In this document: positions 52,038-59,331 of the stretch, in pieces
Position numbering within the stretch: position 1 is the first letter of the stretch
How the letters are laid out: each line of letters begins with the position of its first letter
NCBI RefSeq assembly: GCF_030169785.1
Contig: NZ_CP125854.1
Coordinates: 2,356,001-2,420,000, forward strand
DNA length: 64,000 nt
Direction of reading: 5' to 3'
Source of the DNA: Bdellovibrio sp. 22V
Lineage (GTDB): Bacteria > Bdellovibrionota > Bdellovibrionia > Bdellovibrionales > Bdellovibrionaceae
The notes under the pieces: generated by a model
Databases searched by the model: none
What the model saw: only the letters and a program-made list of their open reading frames with translations
Told to the model about the DNA's origin: nothing
Program-made: the position numbers and the translations under genes

Positions 52038-52517
52038 TTAAAGAGATTCTACGTAAGATTGGATTTCGCGAACTTCATCCAAGTGATTCTTCGCTTGCAT
52101 GATCAACTCAACCGCTTCTTTTTGCTTCAAGCGCCCCGCAGCCATTTTTTCACACACAAGTTGTTCCAACTTATCCGTGATTTCGTAAACGCTTTCGTGC
52201 TGAGGCCACAAGTTGCGAGAATCGTTAGATCCACCTGCGCACAATGGAATGTAATGATCGATTTTGAATGCTTGGCGCTTCATAGAACGAGTTCTATAGC
52301 CAATTTGATCGTATTTTTGGAAAATCGCGGCTTTTTGAGATGTAGAAACATCACGCTCGCAGTATTTGATTTTCTCTGGATAACGGTAAGAATCCGGATG
52401 ATTACAAAGAGCGCCCGGAGTTAGACTTGCATCCGGTCCCTTTGGAAACGCCTCACCTGCGTGAGACAAAGTTGCACATAACAACACACCAACGAAAAGA
52501 GCTACGCCCTTAAACAT
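52038..52517 (-). CDS. exported HNH-nuclease-like protein
   Basis: A 159-residue protein with a signal peptide (MFKGVALFVGVLLCATLSHA). The mature part has cysteines in ALCNHPD and KYCERDV and a core IDHYIPLCAGGSNDSRNLWP (Asp87-His88, Asn102), then PQH and ITDKLEQLVCEKMAAGRLKQKEAV. The DHxIPLxxGGSND...NLWP pattern is that of HNH/beta-beta-alpha-metal endonuclease-like proteins. Nuclease activity outside the cytoplasm is inferred. GGAGGGG precedes the ATG. Confidence 0.75.
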   Translation of the reverse strand: MFKGVALFVGVLLCATLSHAGEAFPKGPDASLTPGALCNHPDSYRYPEKIKYCERDVSTSQKAAIFQKYDQIGYRTRSMKRQAFKIDHYIPLCAGGSNDSRNLWPQHESVYEITDKLEQLVCEKMAAGRLKQKEAVELIMQAKNHLDEVREIQSYVESL

Positions 52518-52684
52518 TTCCCCTCCAAATAGACTGCCCTTTACGGTGGCAGGTAGAAACGTCAGACCCTATCTCTGACTTATATTTGAGTAACCGCGGT
52601 TAGTAGTAGCGATCCGATTTCCAATTTGCAATGAAAAAAGTACGCAGAAACTCCCTTAACGCAGGGAGTTTAAACCAGGAAATG

Positions 52685-53125
52685 TTAGCGCACAGGAATT
52701 TTAACGAAGATTTCAGCCGAAAACGGCGGGTAATCCGCATCCTCCGGCTCTCCGACAAACTTTACCGACAGAAGAGAAATCTTCAGAACAGAACCTTTGC
52801 GGGCGACCACAAACTCCGCATCATATTCATCATTGTAGATCGCATCTAGCTGACCAGCCCAAAGATTCCCTTCAGCATAATAAAAACCAGAATTGCGCCC
52901 ACACAAATACAAAGAATGGATCTTCCCCGAGGCAGAGTCGTACTCTAAAGCCCCGACAATTTCTCCTTGTGAATTAAAAACATCCAAAGCCACTTCTTGC
53001 GAAACCTCTTCAACACGTTCCTTATCATAAGAACTCATCGCACAAGCTCGAACAGCCTTCGCAGCCGCCAAAGACGCAACAGATACAAAAGAAACAAAGA
53101 CCCCTAAAAAAATCGCTTTAAACAT
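52685..53125 (-). CDS. exported protein of unknown function
   Basis: A 146-residue protein with a signal peptide (MFKAIFLGVFVSFVSVASLAAA). The mature region is mostly beta (VALDVFNSQGEIVGALEYDS, GFYYAEGNLWAGQLDAIY, AEFVVARKGSVLKISLL), suggesting a small sandwich or barrel. Cysteines occur in RACAM and YLCGR. The ATG lies directly in the T-run tail of a hairpin that includes the only purine-rich leader sequence. No family recognised. Confidence 0.68.
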   Translation of the reverse strand: MFKAIFLGVFVSFVSVASLAAAKAVRACAMSSYDKERVEEVSQEVALDVFNSQGEIVGALEYDSASGKIHSLYLCGRNSGFYYAEGNLWAGQLDAIYNDEYDAEFVVARKGSVLKISLLSVKFVGEPEDADYPPFSAEIFVKIPVR

Positions 53126-53127
53126 AA

Positions 53128-53152
53128 AAAACCCCGCTTAAAGCGAGGTTTT
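53128..53152 (-). promoter_or_regulatory. terminator-like leader hairpin abutting a start codon
   Basis: On the minus strand AAAACCTCGC and GCGGGGTTTT form a 10-bp stem (one wobble) with a five-base loop; the TTTTTT tail runs into the ATG at 53125. It could attenuate transcription or mask the GCGGGG ribosome site. It could also be the end of an upstream transcript. The leader string matches that of the esterase gene at 12009. Confidence 0.5.
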
Positions 53153-53227
53153 AAAATAAAAAATATCAAAACAAAAATACCTAATAGACCATTTATTATT
53201 CAACTCACACATCGAACAGAGATGTCA

Positions 53228-53335
53228 GCGAAGCGGTCAAAAATGCCCTGATGCAAGGCGGGAGAGAGGAAGCGACTGAGGCGTACATTCGTACGCCGCA
53301 GGGAGCGCCCGACCGGGCGTTTTTCACCGCTTCGC
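53228..53335. repeat. long imperfect palindrome, copy 1
   Basis: A 108-base element with outer arms GCGAAGCGGTCAAAAATGCCC (positions 53228-53248) and the near-complement at 53315-53335, ending GGGCGTTTTTCACCGC. A central GGCGTAC-n4-GTACGCC dyad is at about 53279-53296. It lies just beyond the stop codon of the histone-like gene. It shares order and wording with copy 2: TCAAAAA, GCAAGGCGG, GAGGCGTAC...GTACG, TTTTTCACC. Confidence 0.85.
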
Positions 53336-53346
53336 GGTCCGCGCGA

Positions 53347-54252
53347 TTAGTATTCGTCGTCTTCGACGCCAGACCCACCATTATCGCCCATTCCACGGAC
53401 TTCTTCGATGTAAGCGCTTGTATCCTCTTCAAACTCGTTATCCTGGGCTGATTCGTCGATCTCAAGTTCTTGGATAGCAGCCAAGAAGTCTTTTTCCGTG
53501 CGAAGATCACGACGGATCATCTCAAGGAATTTATCTGGGTAACGAGACGTCAACTCTTCCACGTAACGCTCGAGTTTTCCGTCAGCCAAAATCTTTTTAC
53601 GGATTTGGATTTTCTTCCAGAAAAGAAGATAGTGGTAACGGCAGTACGCATCGACAGCGGCGATTTGATCGCAATCGCGAGCGCGGCAATAACGGCGGCC
53701 TTCAGCGTCTGTCAGAATGATTTCTTCATCTGTCTTTGGCTTTTCTTCGCCTGTCCACTCTTCATCGACTTCGATTTCTTCGTCAGCCTCTTCAACGGCT
53801 TTTAATTCCTCTTCGTACTCACCAATCTCGTCGCCCATGATGTCGTCATCGGCGATAAAATCATCTTCCAATTCGGATTCGTCTTTTTCTTTTTTAGCTT
53901 TGCCTTTTTTAGGAGCTTTCGCTTCTTTTTTCGGCGCAGGTTTTTCGGCAACAGGCTGTGGAGCTGCGGCTTTCTTTTCCTGTTTCTTAGCGGCTTCCGC
54001 TTTGGATTCTTTCGTCTCCTTCGCTTCTTTCGCTGCAGGTTTTGCGGCCTTAACCAGAGCTTTCACTTCCGGTTTTTTCTTCATTTCCACTTTTTTCGGA
54101 GCCGGCTTCGCAGGCGCTTTTTCAGCCTTCTTTTTCACAACAGCTTTGGGAGCTGCTTTTTTAGGAGCAGGCTTCGCCGCTTTTGCTGGAGCTTTTTTTG
54201 CCGGTTTTGCTGCGGCTTTAGCCGCGGGCTTCTTTTTTACTATTTTTGCCAT
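53347..54252 (-). CDS. histone H1-like, Lys/Ala/Pro-rich protein with acidic segment and Cys/His motif
   Basis: A 301-residue protein in three parts. Residues 1-120 are almost only Lys, Ala, Pro (AAKPAKKAPAKAAKPAPKKA), like bacterial histone H1-type DNA-binding tails. Residues ~122-180 are strongly acidic (DESELEDDFIADDDIMGDE). From ~183 there is a folded domain with Cys189-x4-Cys194-x9-Cys204-x2-His207 (YCRARDC...YCRYHY), a likely zinc site, followed by basic helices. It probably binds nucleic acid or ribosome-like polyanions with self-shielding by the acidic part (inference). The gene is bracketed closely by two long palindromes. Confidence 0.82.
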   Translation of the reverse strand: MAKIVKKKPAAKAAAKPAKKAPAKAAKPAPKKAAPKAVVKKKAEKAPAKPAPKKVEMKKKPEVKALVKAAKPAAKEAKETKESKAEAAKKQEKKAAAPQPVAEKPAPKKEAKAPKKGKAKKEKDESELEDDFIADDDIMGDEIGEYEEELKAVEEADEEIEVDEEWTGEEKPKTDEEIILTDAEGRRYCRARDCDQIAAVDAYCRYHYLLFWKKIQIRKKILADGKLERYVEELTSRYPDKFLEMIRRDLRTEKDFLAAIQELEIDESAQDNEFEEDTSAYIEEVRGMGDNGGSGVEDDEY

Positions 54253-54276
54253 AATTCTACCTAGCTATCTCTTTTG

Positions 54277-54401
54277 GAGCTGGTCAAAAAGGTTCAGCCG
54301 CAAGGCGGAGGGGCTTAGCTGCAACGGAGGCGTACTTTTAGTACGTCGGAGTGTAAGATAAGTCCCGACAACGCAGTCGGATGAGCCTTTTTCACCAGCT
54401 C
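54277..54401. repeat. long imperfect palindrome, copy 2
   Basis: A 125-base element with outer arms GAGCTGGTCAAAAAGG (54277-54292) and CCTTTTTCACCAGCTC (54386-54401; one mismatch), and a central GGCGTACT-ttt-AGTACGTC dyad at 54329-54347. It ends 24 bases upstream of the histone-like start codon, so it lies in that gene's leader or promoter. It has the same architecture as copy 1 on the other side of the gene, with diverged outer arms. Confidence 0.85.
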
Positions 54402-54436
54402 ATTCATGAATGAAGCATTAAACGAAAGTGGTCAAC

Positions 54437-55417
54437 TCATTTCACTGAAATTGTGCCTTCTTGACTGCGCACAAACACGCTCGCTCTTTGTGCGTCGCCC
54501 CGCAAACGACCGCGAACACTTTTCTCTGCACTTAATTTAGTCACTCGCAACTCGGAAGGCACCGTGATCTCCCCTTCCACTGTCATCAGATTTAAGCTTG
54601 CGCCCGAGCCCGCGGGAGTCTGCACGCTCACTCTCCCCGATTTCGATTTCACGTCGACTTCCGAGTCCATCGCCATACTGATGGTCACAGTCCCGTCTTG
54701 ATTGCGACCTTCCATGCGGCCCTGGAAAGTTTGAATGTTCATTGTGCCTTTGCCGTTTTCAAACTGAATCGTGCCGCTGCCTTGATTGATTTTGCTATTC
54801 GATTGCTGCGTCGCTAAAGACAAAAAGCCACGGACTTTTTCAATCTGCAATTGGCCCGCAAAGAGAGTCGCATCCACATCGCCCACAATGTTTCGCAAAG
54901 CCATCGTACCACTGTACGCGTCTGCTGCAACGCGACCTACGTGATCTTGGACGTTCACATCCCCTTTTTGCACATAAATTTGCAGGGAACCTGAGCCATT
55001 TAAAGAACTCACGCGCCCTTGAGTCAGACTCACTTTTAAGTCTTTGTTCCATTTTTGCGCCACAACGGAGCCACCGCGAAGATGAGCTTCCAACGGTACA
55101 GGAACTCCTGAAATCTCAATTTTTTTCATTTGTGATCCGGCCTTTGGCAAGATGTTCAGCCAGGATCTTTTGCCGCTGTATTCATTCATGCGGACTTCGA
55201 TGATATTATCTTTTTTCGTAACGACGAATACGCCCTCGGTGCTGGAATCTTCCACGCCAGACACACGCAGCGAACTGCCAGCCTGTCCCACAACGAGCAC
55301 CTGGGCTTCTAATCCTTTGAGGACCAGACGATCTCCCTCTTTCACGGGAACTTCGAAAGTGGCTGCCATCAAAGGCTGAAAAAGAAGTTGGGACAATATG
55401 AACAAGATCGCTGACAT
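54437..55417 (-). CDS. exported DUF4097-like beta-repeat protein
   Basis: A 326-residue exported protein. ATG 55417 gives MSAILFILSQLLFQPLMAA, a signal peptide; upstream codons lack one. The mature chain is a long run of short strands with a repeating pattern (VSLTQGRVSSLNGSGSLQIY, KGDVNVQDHVGRVAADAYSG, TISMAMDSEVDVKSKSGRVS), as in DUF4097/adhesin-like beta-helices. No catalytic residues stand out. It may be a periplasmic or surface structural protein. Confidence 0.75.
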   Translation of the reverse strand: MSAILFILSQLLFQPLMAATFEVPVKEGDRLVLKGLEAQVLVVGQAGSSLRVSGVEDSSTEGVFVVTKKDNIIEVRMNEYSGKRSWLNILPKAGSQMKKIEISGVPVPLEAHLRGGSVVAQKWNKDLKVSLTQGRVSSLNGSGSLQIYVQKGDVNVQDHVGRVAADAYSGTMALRNIVGDVDATLFAGQLQIEKVRGFLSLATQQSNSKINQGSGTIQFENGKGTMNIQTFQGRMEGRNQDGTVTISMAMDSEVDVKSKSGRVSVQTPAGSGASLNLMTVEGEITVPSELRVTKLSAEKSVRGRLRGDAQRASVFVRSQEGTISVK

Positions 55418-55512
55418 GCGTTGACTCCCTGCAAATGGCTTCCTGCATTTGACTCTGACTTCAAAATATAAAAAAGTATCCGGGCATTTACTACAATTAA
55501 TTGAGGTGAAAT

Positions 55513-56688
55513 ATGGAAAATGTCGTGATTGTGAGCAGCGTAAGAACGCCAGTAACTTCTTTCCAGGGTGGTTTTTCTTCCCTACCTGCACCAAAGCTAG
55601 GTGCGGTTGCTATCAAGGAAGCGATCACTCGCGCGGGTGTTTCTGCTGACGAAATCGATGAGTGCATTATGGGTGAGGTTTTAACTGCAGGCGTGGGGCA
55701 AGCTCCGGCTCGTCAAGCGGCGATTTATGCAGGACTTAAAAACACAACACCTTGTATGACCATCAATAAAGTTTGCGGATCTGGTCTTAAAGCGGTGATG
55801 TTGGCAGCGGACTCGATTGCTCTTGGCAACACAAAAATTGCTGTCGCCGGCGGCCAGGAAAACATGACTTTAGCTCCGCACTTGCTTGAAAATTCTCGCG
55901 CTGGTTACCGCATGGGTCCAACGCAAATGACAGACTCTATGATCAAAGACGGTCTTTGGGATCCGTATAACAACTTCCACATGGGAAGTGCGGCTGAGAT
56001 CTGCGTGAAAGAGCACAACTTCACACGCGAGCAACAAGATGCTTTCGCGATCGACTCTTACAAAAAAGCGCAAGACGCTTGGAGCAAAGGTGTTTTCAAA
56101 AACGAAATCGCTCCGGTTGTTGTTGAAGGTAAAAAAGGCGCGGTCACTATTGATAAAGACGAAGAGCCGTTCAATACAAACTTTGATAAAATCCCTGGTT
56201 TGAAACCCGCTTTCGATAAAGCAGGAACAATCACAGCGGCGAACGCTTCAAAAATCAACGACGGTGCTGCGGCTCACGTTTTGATGTCTGAAAGCGAAGC
56301 AAAAAAACGCGGCTTAAAACCGTTGGCGAAAATCGTAGCCCACGGCACTTTCGCGCACGAGCCAAAATACTTCACGACAGCTCCTGTAGGCGCGATCAAA
56401 AAAGCCTTGGCAAAAGCCGGCTTGAATGTTGGTGACATTGATCTTTGGGAGATCAACGAGGCTTTCGCGGTTGTGACTCAGGTGGCGATGAAAGAGCTTG
56501 AGATCCCTGCGGAAAAAGTGAACGTGCACGGTGGAGCAGTTGCTATCGGTCACCCGATCGGCGCTTCAGGCGCTCGTATTTTGGCAACTCTTGTTCACGC
56601 TCTTCATACGCACGGAAAACGTTACGGTCTAGCGACTTTGTGTATCGGTGGCGGTGAAGCGGTGGCATTGATCGTCGAGAAGGCTTAA
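55513..56688 (+). CDS. atoB: acetyl-CoA acetyltransferase (acetoacetyl-CoA thiolase)
   Basis: A 391-residue biosynthetic-type thiolase interconverting two acetyl-CoA and acetoacetyl-CoA. The nucleophile is Cys in [12 protein letters not shown], the His is in [13 protein letters not shown], and the second Cys is in [17 protein letters not shown] precedes the ATG. It is first in an operon with the two CoA-transferase subunit genes (five- and four-base gaps), so the set should convert acetoacetate to two acetyl-CoA. Confidence 0.96.
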   Translation: MENVVIVSSVRTPVTSFQGGFSSLPAPKLGAVAIKEAITRAGVSADEIDECIMGEVLTAGVGQAPARQAAIYAGLKNTTPCMTINKVCGSGLKAVMLAADSIALGNTKIAVAGGQENMTLAPHLLENSRAGYRMGPTQMTDSMIKDGLWDPYNNFHMGSAAEICVKEHNFTREQQDAFAIDSYKKAQDAWSKGVFKNEIAPVVVEGKKGAVTIDKDEEPFNTNFDKIPGLKPAFDKAGTITAANASKINDGAAAHVLMSESEAKKRGLKPLAKIVAHGTFAHEPKYFTTAPVGAIKKALAKAGLNVGDIDLWEINEAFAVVTQVAMKELEIPAEKVNVHGGAVAIGHPIGASGARILATLVHALHTHGKRYGLATLCIGGGEAVALIVEKA

Positions 56689-56693
56689 TTGCT

Positions 56694-57392
56694 ATGAGCA
56701 AAAAAGTCTTTACAGACGCGAAGAGCGCCCTCTTTGACGTAAAAGATAATATGACTTTAGTTCTTGGCGGATTCGGCTTGTGCGGAATTCCCGAGAATTG
56801 CATCGCAGCTTTGCGTGACATGGGTGTGAAAGGTCTTACTTGCGTTTCCAACAACGCCGGTGTTGACGACTTTGGTTTGGGGCAGCTTTTGCAAAATCGC
56901 CAAATCAAAAAAATGATTTCTTCTTATGTCGGCGAAAACGCCTTGTTTGAAAAACTCTACATGAGCGGAGAATTGGAATTAGAATTCTGCCCACAAGGAA
57001 CTTTGGCAGAGCGTATTCGTGCCGGCGGTGCGGGTATCGCAGGATTCTACACGCCAACAGGCGTGGGAACTCTGGTCGCTGAAGGCAAAGAGATCAAGAA
57101 TTTCGAGGGCCGTGATTATGTTCTTGAGCGCGGAATCAAAGGCGACTTTGCTTTCGTGAAAGCCTGGAAAGGCGACAAATTCGGAAATCTTGTTTTCAGA
57201 AAAACAGCGCGCAACTTCAACCCGATGGCGGCGACGGCTGGCAAAATCACAGTGGCTGAGGTGGAAGAACTTGTTGAAATTGGCGAGTTGGATCCAGATC
57301 AAGTCCATACTCCAGGTGTTTATGTGCAAAGGATCTTCCAAGGTAAGGAATATCAAAAGCGCATTGAACAAAAAACTGTGAGAAAGGACTAG
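56694..57392 (+). CDS. scoA: 3-oxoacid CoA-transferase subunit A
   Basis: A 232-residue alpha subunit of the succinyl-CoA:3-ketoacid (or acetate/acetoacetate) CoA-transferase. It has the glycine-rich [16 protein letters not shown], the [12 protein letters not shown] segment, and [16 protein letters not shown]. It pairs with the following gene. Subtype (SCOT versus AtoD) is not settled by sequence alone; the length and sequence are closer to bacterial SCOT. Confidence 0.94.
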   Translation: MSKKVFTDAKSALFDVKDNMTLVLGGFGLCGIPENCIAALRDMGVKGLTCVSNNAGVDDFGLGQLLQNRQIKKMISSYVGENALFEKLYMSGELELEFCPQGTLAERIRAGGAGIAGFYTPTGVGTLVAEGKEIKNFEGRDYVLERGIKGDFAFVKAWKGDKFGNLVFRKTARNFNPMAATAGKITVAEVEELVEIGELDPDQVHTPGVYVQRIFQGKEYQKRIEQKTVRKD

Positions 57393-57396
57393 AGTC

Positions 57397-58053
57397 ATGC
57401 CATTAACAAGAGAACAAATTGCGAAACGTATCGCGCAAGAAGTTGAAGACGGCTATTGTGTGAATCTTGGAATCGGCATTCCAACTTTGGTTGCGAACTA
57501 TATTCCCCACGATAAATTCGTTATGTTACAAAGTGAAAACGGCCTTCTTGGAATGGGCCCCTTCCCCTACGAAAAAGACGTCGATGCAGATCTGATCAAC
57601 GCCGGCAAACAAACTGTGACAGCTCTTCCGGGAGCCAGTTTCTTTTCCAGCGCTGACAGCTTTGCGATGATTCGTGGCGGTCACGTTGATCTCACAGTTT
57701 TAGGTGCTATGGAAGTGGACGAAACTGGAAGCATAGCGAACTGGATGGTGCCTGGTAAGATGGTTAAAGGTATGGGCGGCGCGATGGACCTGGTTGCAGG
57801 TGCTCGTAACGTTATCGTAGCCATGCAGCACACGGACAAGGAAGGGAACTCGAAACTTCGTACGAAGTGCACGTTGCCTTTGACCGGCGTGAAGTGCATC
57901 AAGAAAATCGTTAGTGACTACGGCGTGATCGAAGTGACTCCTCAAGGTTTTGTTTTGAAGGAGTACGCCCCCGACCTCACTCCAGAAAAAGTTCTTGCCG
58001 CCACAGAAGGAAAAATGACCATCGCTCCTGACTGTAAAGCGATGACTGTCTAA
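57397..58053 (+). CDS. scoB: 3-oxoacid CoA-transferase subunit B
   Basis: A 218-residue beta subunit carrying the active-site glutamate in SENGLLGMGPFP. Other family segments are NLGIGIPTLVANY, RGGHVDLTVLGAMEVDETG and MGGAMDLVAGA. It is the last gene of the acetoacetate operon, followed by a good terminator. Confidence 0.95.
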   Translation: MPLTREQIAKRIAQEVEDGYCVNLGIGIPTLVANYIPHDKFVMLQSENGLLGMGPFPYEKDVDADLINAGKQTVTALPGASFFSSADSFAMIRGGHVDLTVLGAMEVDETGSIANWMVPGKMVKGMGGAMDLVAGARNVIVAMQHTDKEGNSKLRTKCTLPLTGVKCIKKIVSDYGVIEVTPQGFVLKEYAPDLTPEKVLAATEGKMTIAPDCKAMTV

Positions 58054-58083
58054 CTCTATTGCTGACATTTTAGGTTATTTTTG

Positions 58084-58110
58084 ACCCCGAGGATCCCCTC
58101 GGGGTTTTTC
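58084..58110 (+). terminator. intrinsic terminator of the acetoacetate operon
   Basis: ACCCCGAGG-ATCC-CCTCGGGGT (58084-58105) is followed by TTTTC, 30 bases after the scoB stop. Confidence 0.93.
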
Positions 58111-58205
58111 GTCTCAGACCTAGACTCGATCCCAGCTCTCATTGCTCCCCTCTGATTTTCCATAGATAATGATTTTGACTTATTGTTAACAGAGAGGACC
58201 TGCAC

Positions 58206-59189
58206 GTGGCTGAGGCGAAGAAAGTTGCAAAAGACACTTATCTATTCCGTGACGGAGATGCTCCCGACGCCATGTACATCATCAAATCCGGCGCCTTTGC
58301 GGTCACCAAAACCAAAGGAACTTCCGAGGTTGTTTTAGCTGAAATCAATGCGGGTGCGATGGTGGGAGAGATGGCTCTCTTCGACAACAAACCGCGCAGT
58401 GCGAACGTCAAAGCGACTAAAGATTCCGAGGTGATCGCTCTCCCCTACGAATCCCTGACAAAGCAGATGGAACAACTGCCAGTGTGGGTGCGCGCGATTA
58501 TGAAAACGCTGAATGAAAATCTGCGCGAGGCGAACAAGAAAATTAAAATCCTTGAAAACTCCAACCCCGATGAAGAGCGTTTCCCGCCCCACATCGTGAA
58601 TAAGTATATTTCCATTTTGAATCTTGTCGGTCACAAATATGGCAAACAGGAAGAAGGCGGCGGCGTGAGTTTTTCTTCCGTTCTGCTGCGCAACTATACG
58701 ATTCAAATTTTCCAAGAAGCCACAAACAAAATGCAAAGCGTGGTCAATGCACTGACCGATCTTGAATACGTCGTGCAAGAAGATCGCGGGGACGGCACAC
58801 AAAAAATCATCAATCAAAAACCACAAGAACTTTTCCAGTTTGTGGATTGGTACAATGACTGGCTCTTTAAACAAGAAAAAGACCGCTTGCCTGCTTTGAC
58901 GGATGCGGAGGTCAAAGTTCTTAACGGCATTCTGCTTTTCGCCCGCCGAGTAGAACCAAATAATAAAGGTTTTAGAAAAGTAAATTTGAATGACGTACAA
59001 AACGAATCAATGAAAGAGACCGGCAACTTGATTCGCGCTGAAGACGTGAACCCTTTGATCGAGAAAAAATATCTCACGGAAAAGATCATGGATGAGCAAG
59101 GCGTATATATTATGATGGCCTTGGAAGACGTCGAGCCTTTGGCGCGTAACTGGACTATCGTGAATAATCTTAAACGTAAATTAAGATAG
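58206..59189 (+). CDS. cyclic-nucleotide-binding-domain protein
   Basis: A 327-residue cytoplasmic protein. The N-terminal ~110 residues are a cNMP-binding barrel, with YLFRDGDAPDAMYIIKSGAF and a phosphate-binding cassette-like GEMALFDNKPRSANVKA. A linker (IKILENSNPDEERFPPHIV) leads to ~200 residues with no known output domain (LTDLEYVVQEDRGDGTQKI, VEPNNKGFRKVNLNDVQNES); two winged-helix-like regions are possible. The start is GTG 58206, with AGAGAGGA seven bases upstream. It may couple cAMP or c-di-nucleotide level to an unknown partner. Confidence 0.87.
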   Translation: MAEAKKVAKDTYLFRDGDAPDAMYIIKSGAFAVTKTKGTSEVVLAEINAGAMVGEMALFDNKPRSANVKATKDSEVIALPYESLTKQMEQLPVWVRAIMKTLNENLREANKKIKILENSNPDEERFPPHIVNKYISILNLVGHKYGKQEEGGGVSFSSVLLRNYTIQIFQEATNKMQSVVNALTDLEYVVQEDRGDGTQKIINQKPQELFQFVDWYNDWLFKQEKDRLPALTDAEVKVLNGILLFARRVEPNNKGFRKVNLNDVQNESMKETGNLIRAEDVNPLIEKKYLTEKIMDEQGVYIMMALEDVEPLARNWTIVNNLKRKLR

Positions 59190-59198
59190 AGCTTATAT

Positions 59199-59228
59199 AA
59201 GCGTCTCACCCTGAGGCGCTTTCTTTCT
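59199..59228 (+). terminator. intrinsic terminator after the cyclic-nucleotide-binding gene
   Basis: AAGCGTCTC-ACCCT-GAGGCGCTT (59199-59221, one wobble) is followed by TCTTTCTTTT. Confidence 0.8.
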
Positions 59229-59277
59229 TTTCGATCAAAAGACTGTTAAAAATTACCTCCATTTCATCTCCAAACGT

Positions 59278-59305
59278 TCAAAATTTATTCAGATTCGTCC
59301 GATAA
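59278..59305 (+). promoter_or_regulatory. sigma-28 (FliA)-like promoter of the fibre gene
   Basis: TCAAAATT (59278-59285), a 12-base spacer and TCCGATAA (59298-59305) resemble the sigma-28 consensus TAAAGTTT-N11/12-GCCGATAA; the -10 matches seven of eight positions. The predicted start lies about 20 bases before the ATG at 59332, with GGAG at 59321 as ribosome site. Confidence 0.6.
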
Positions 59306-59331
59306 GTTCTACGGAACAGTGGAGAACAATA

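Noticed and set aside
53205-53510. 101-codon frame through palindrome copy 1
   Set aside because: It translates a palindromic repeat and the end of the histone-like gene in the wrong frame.
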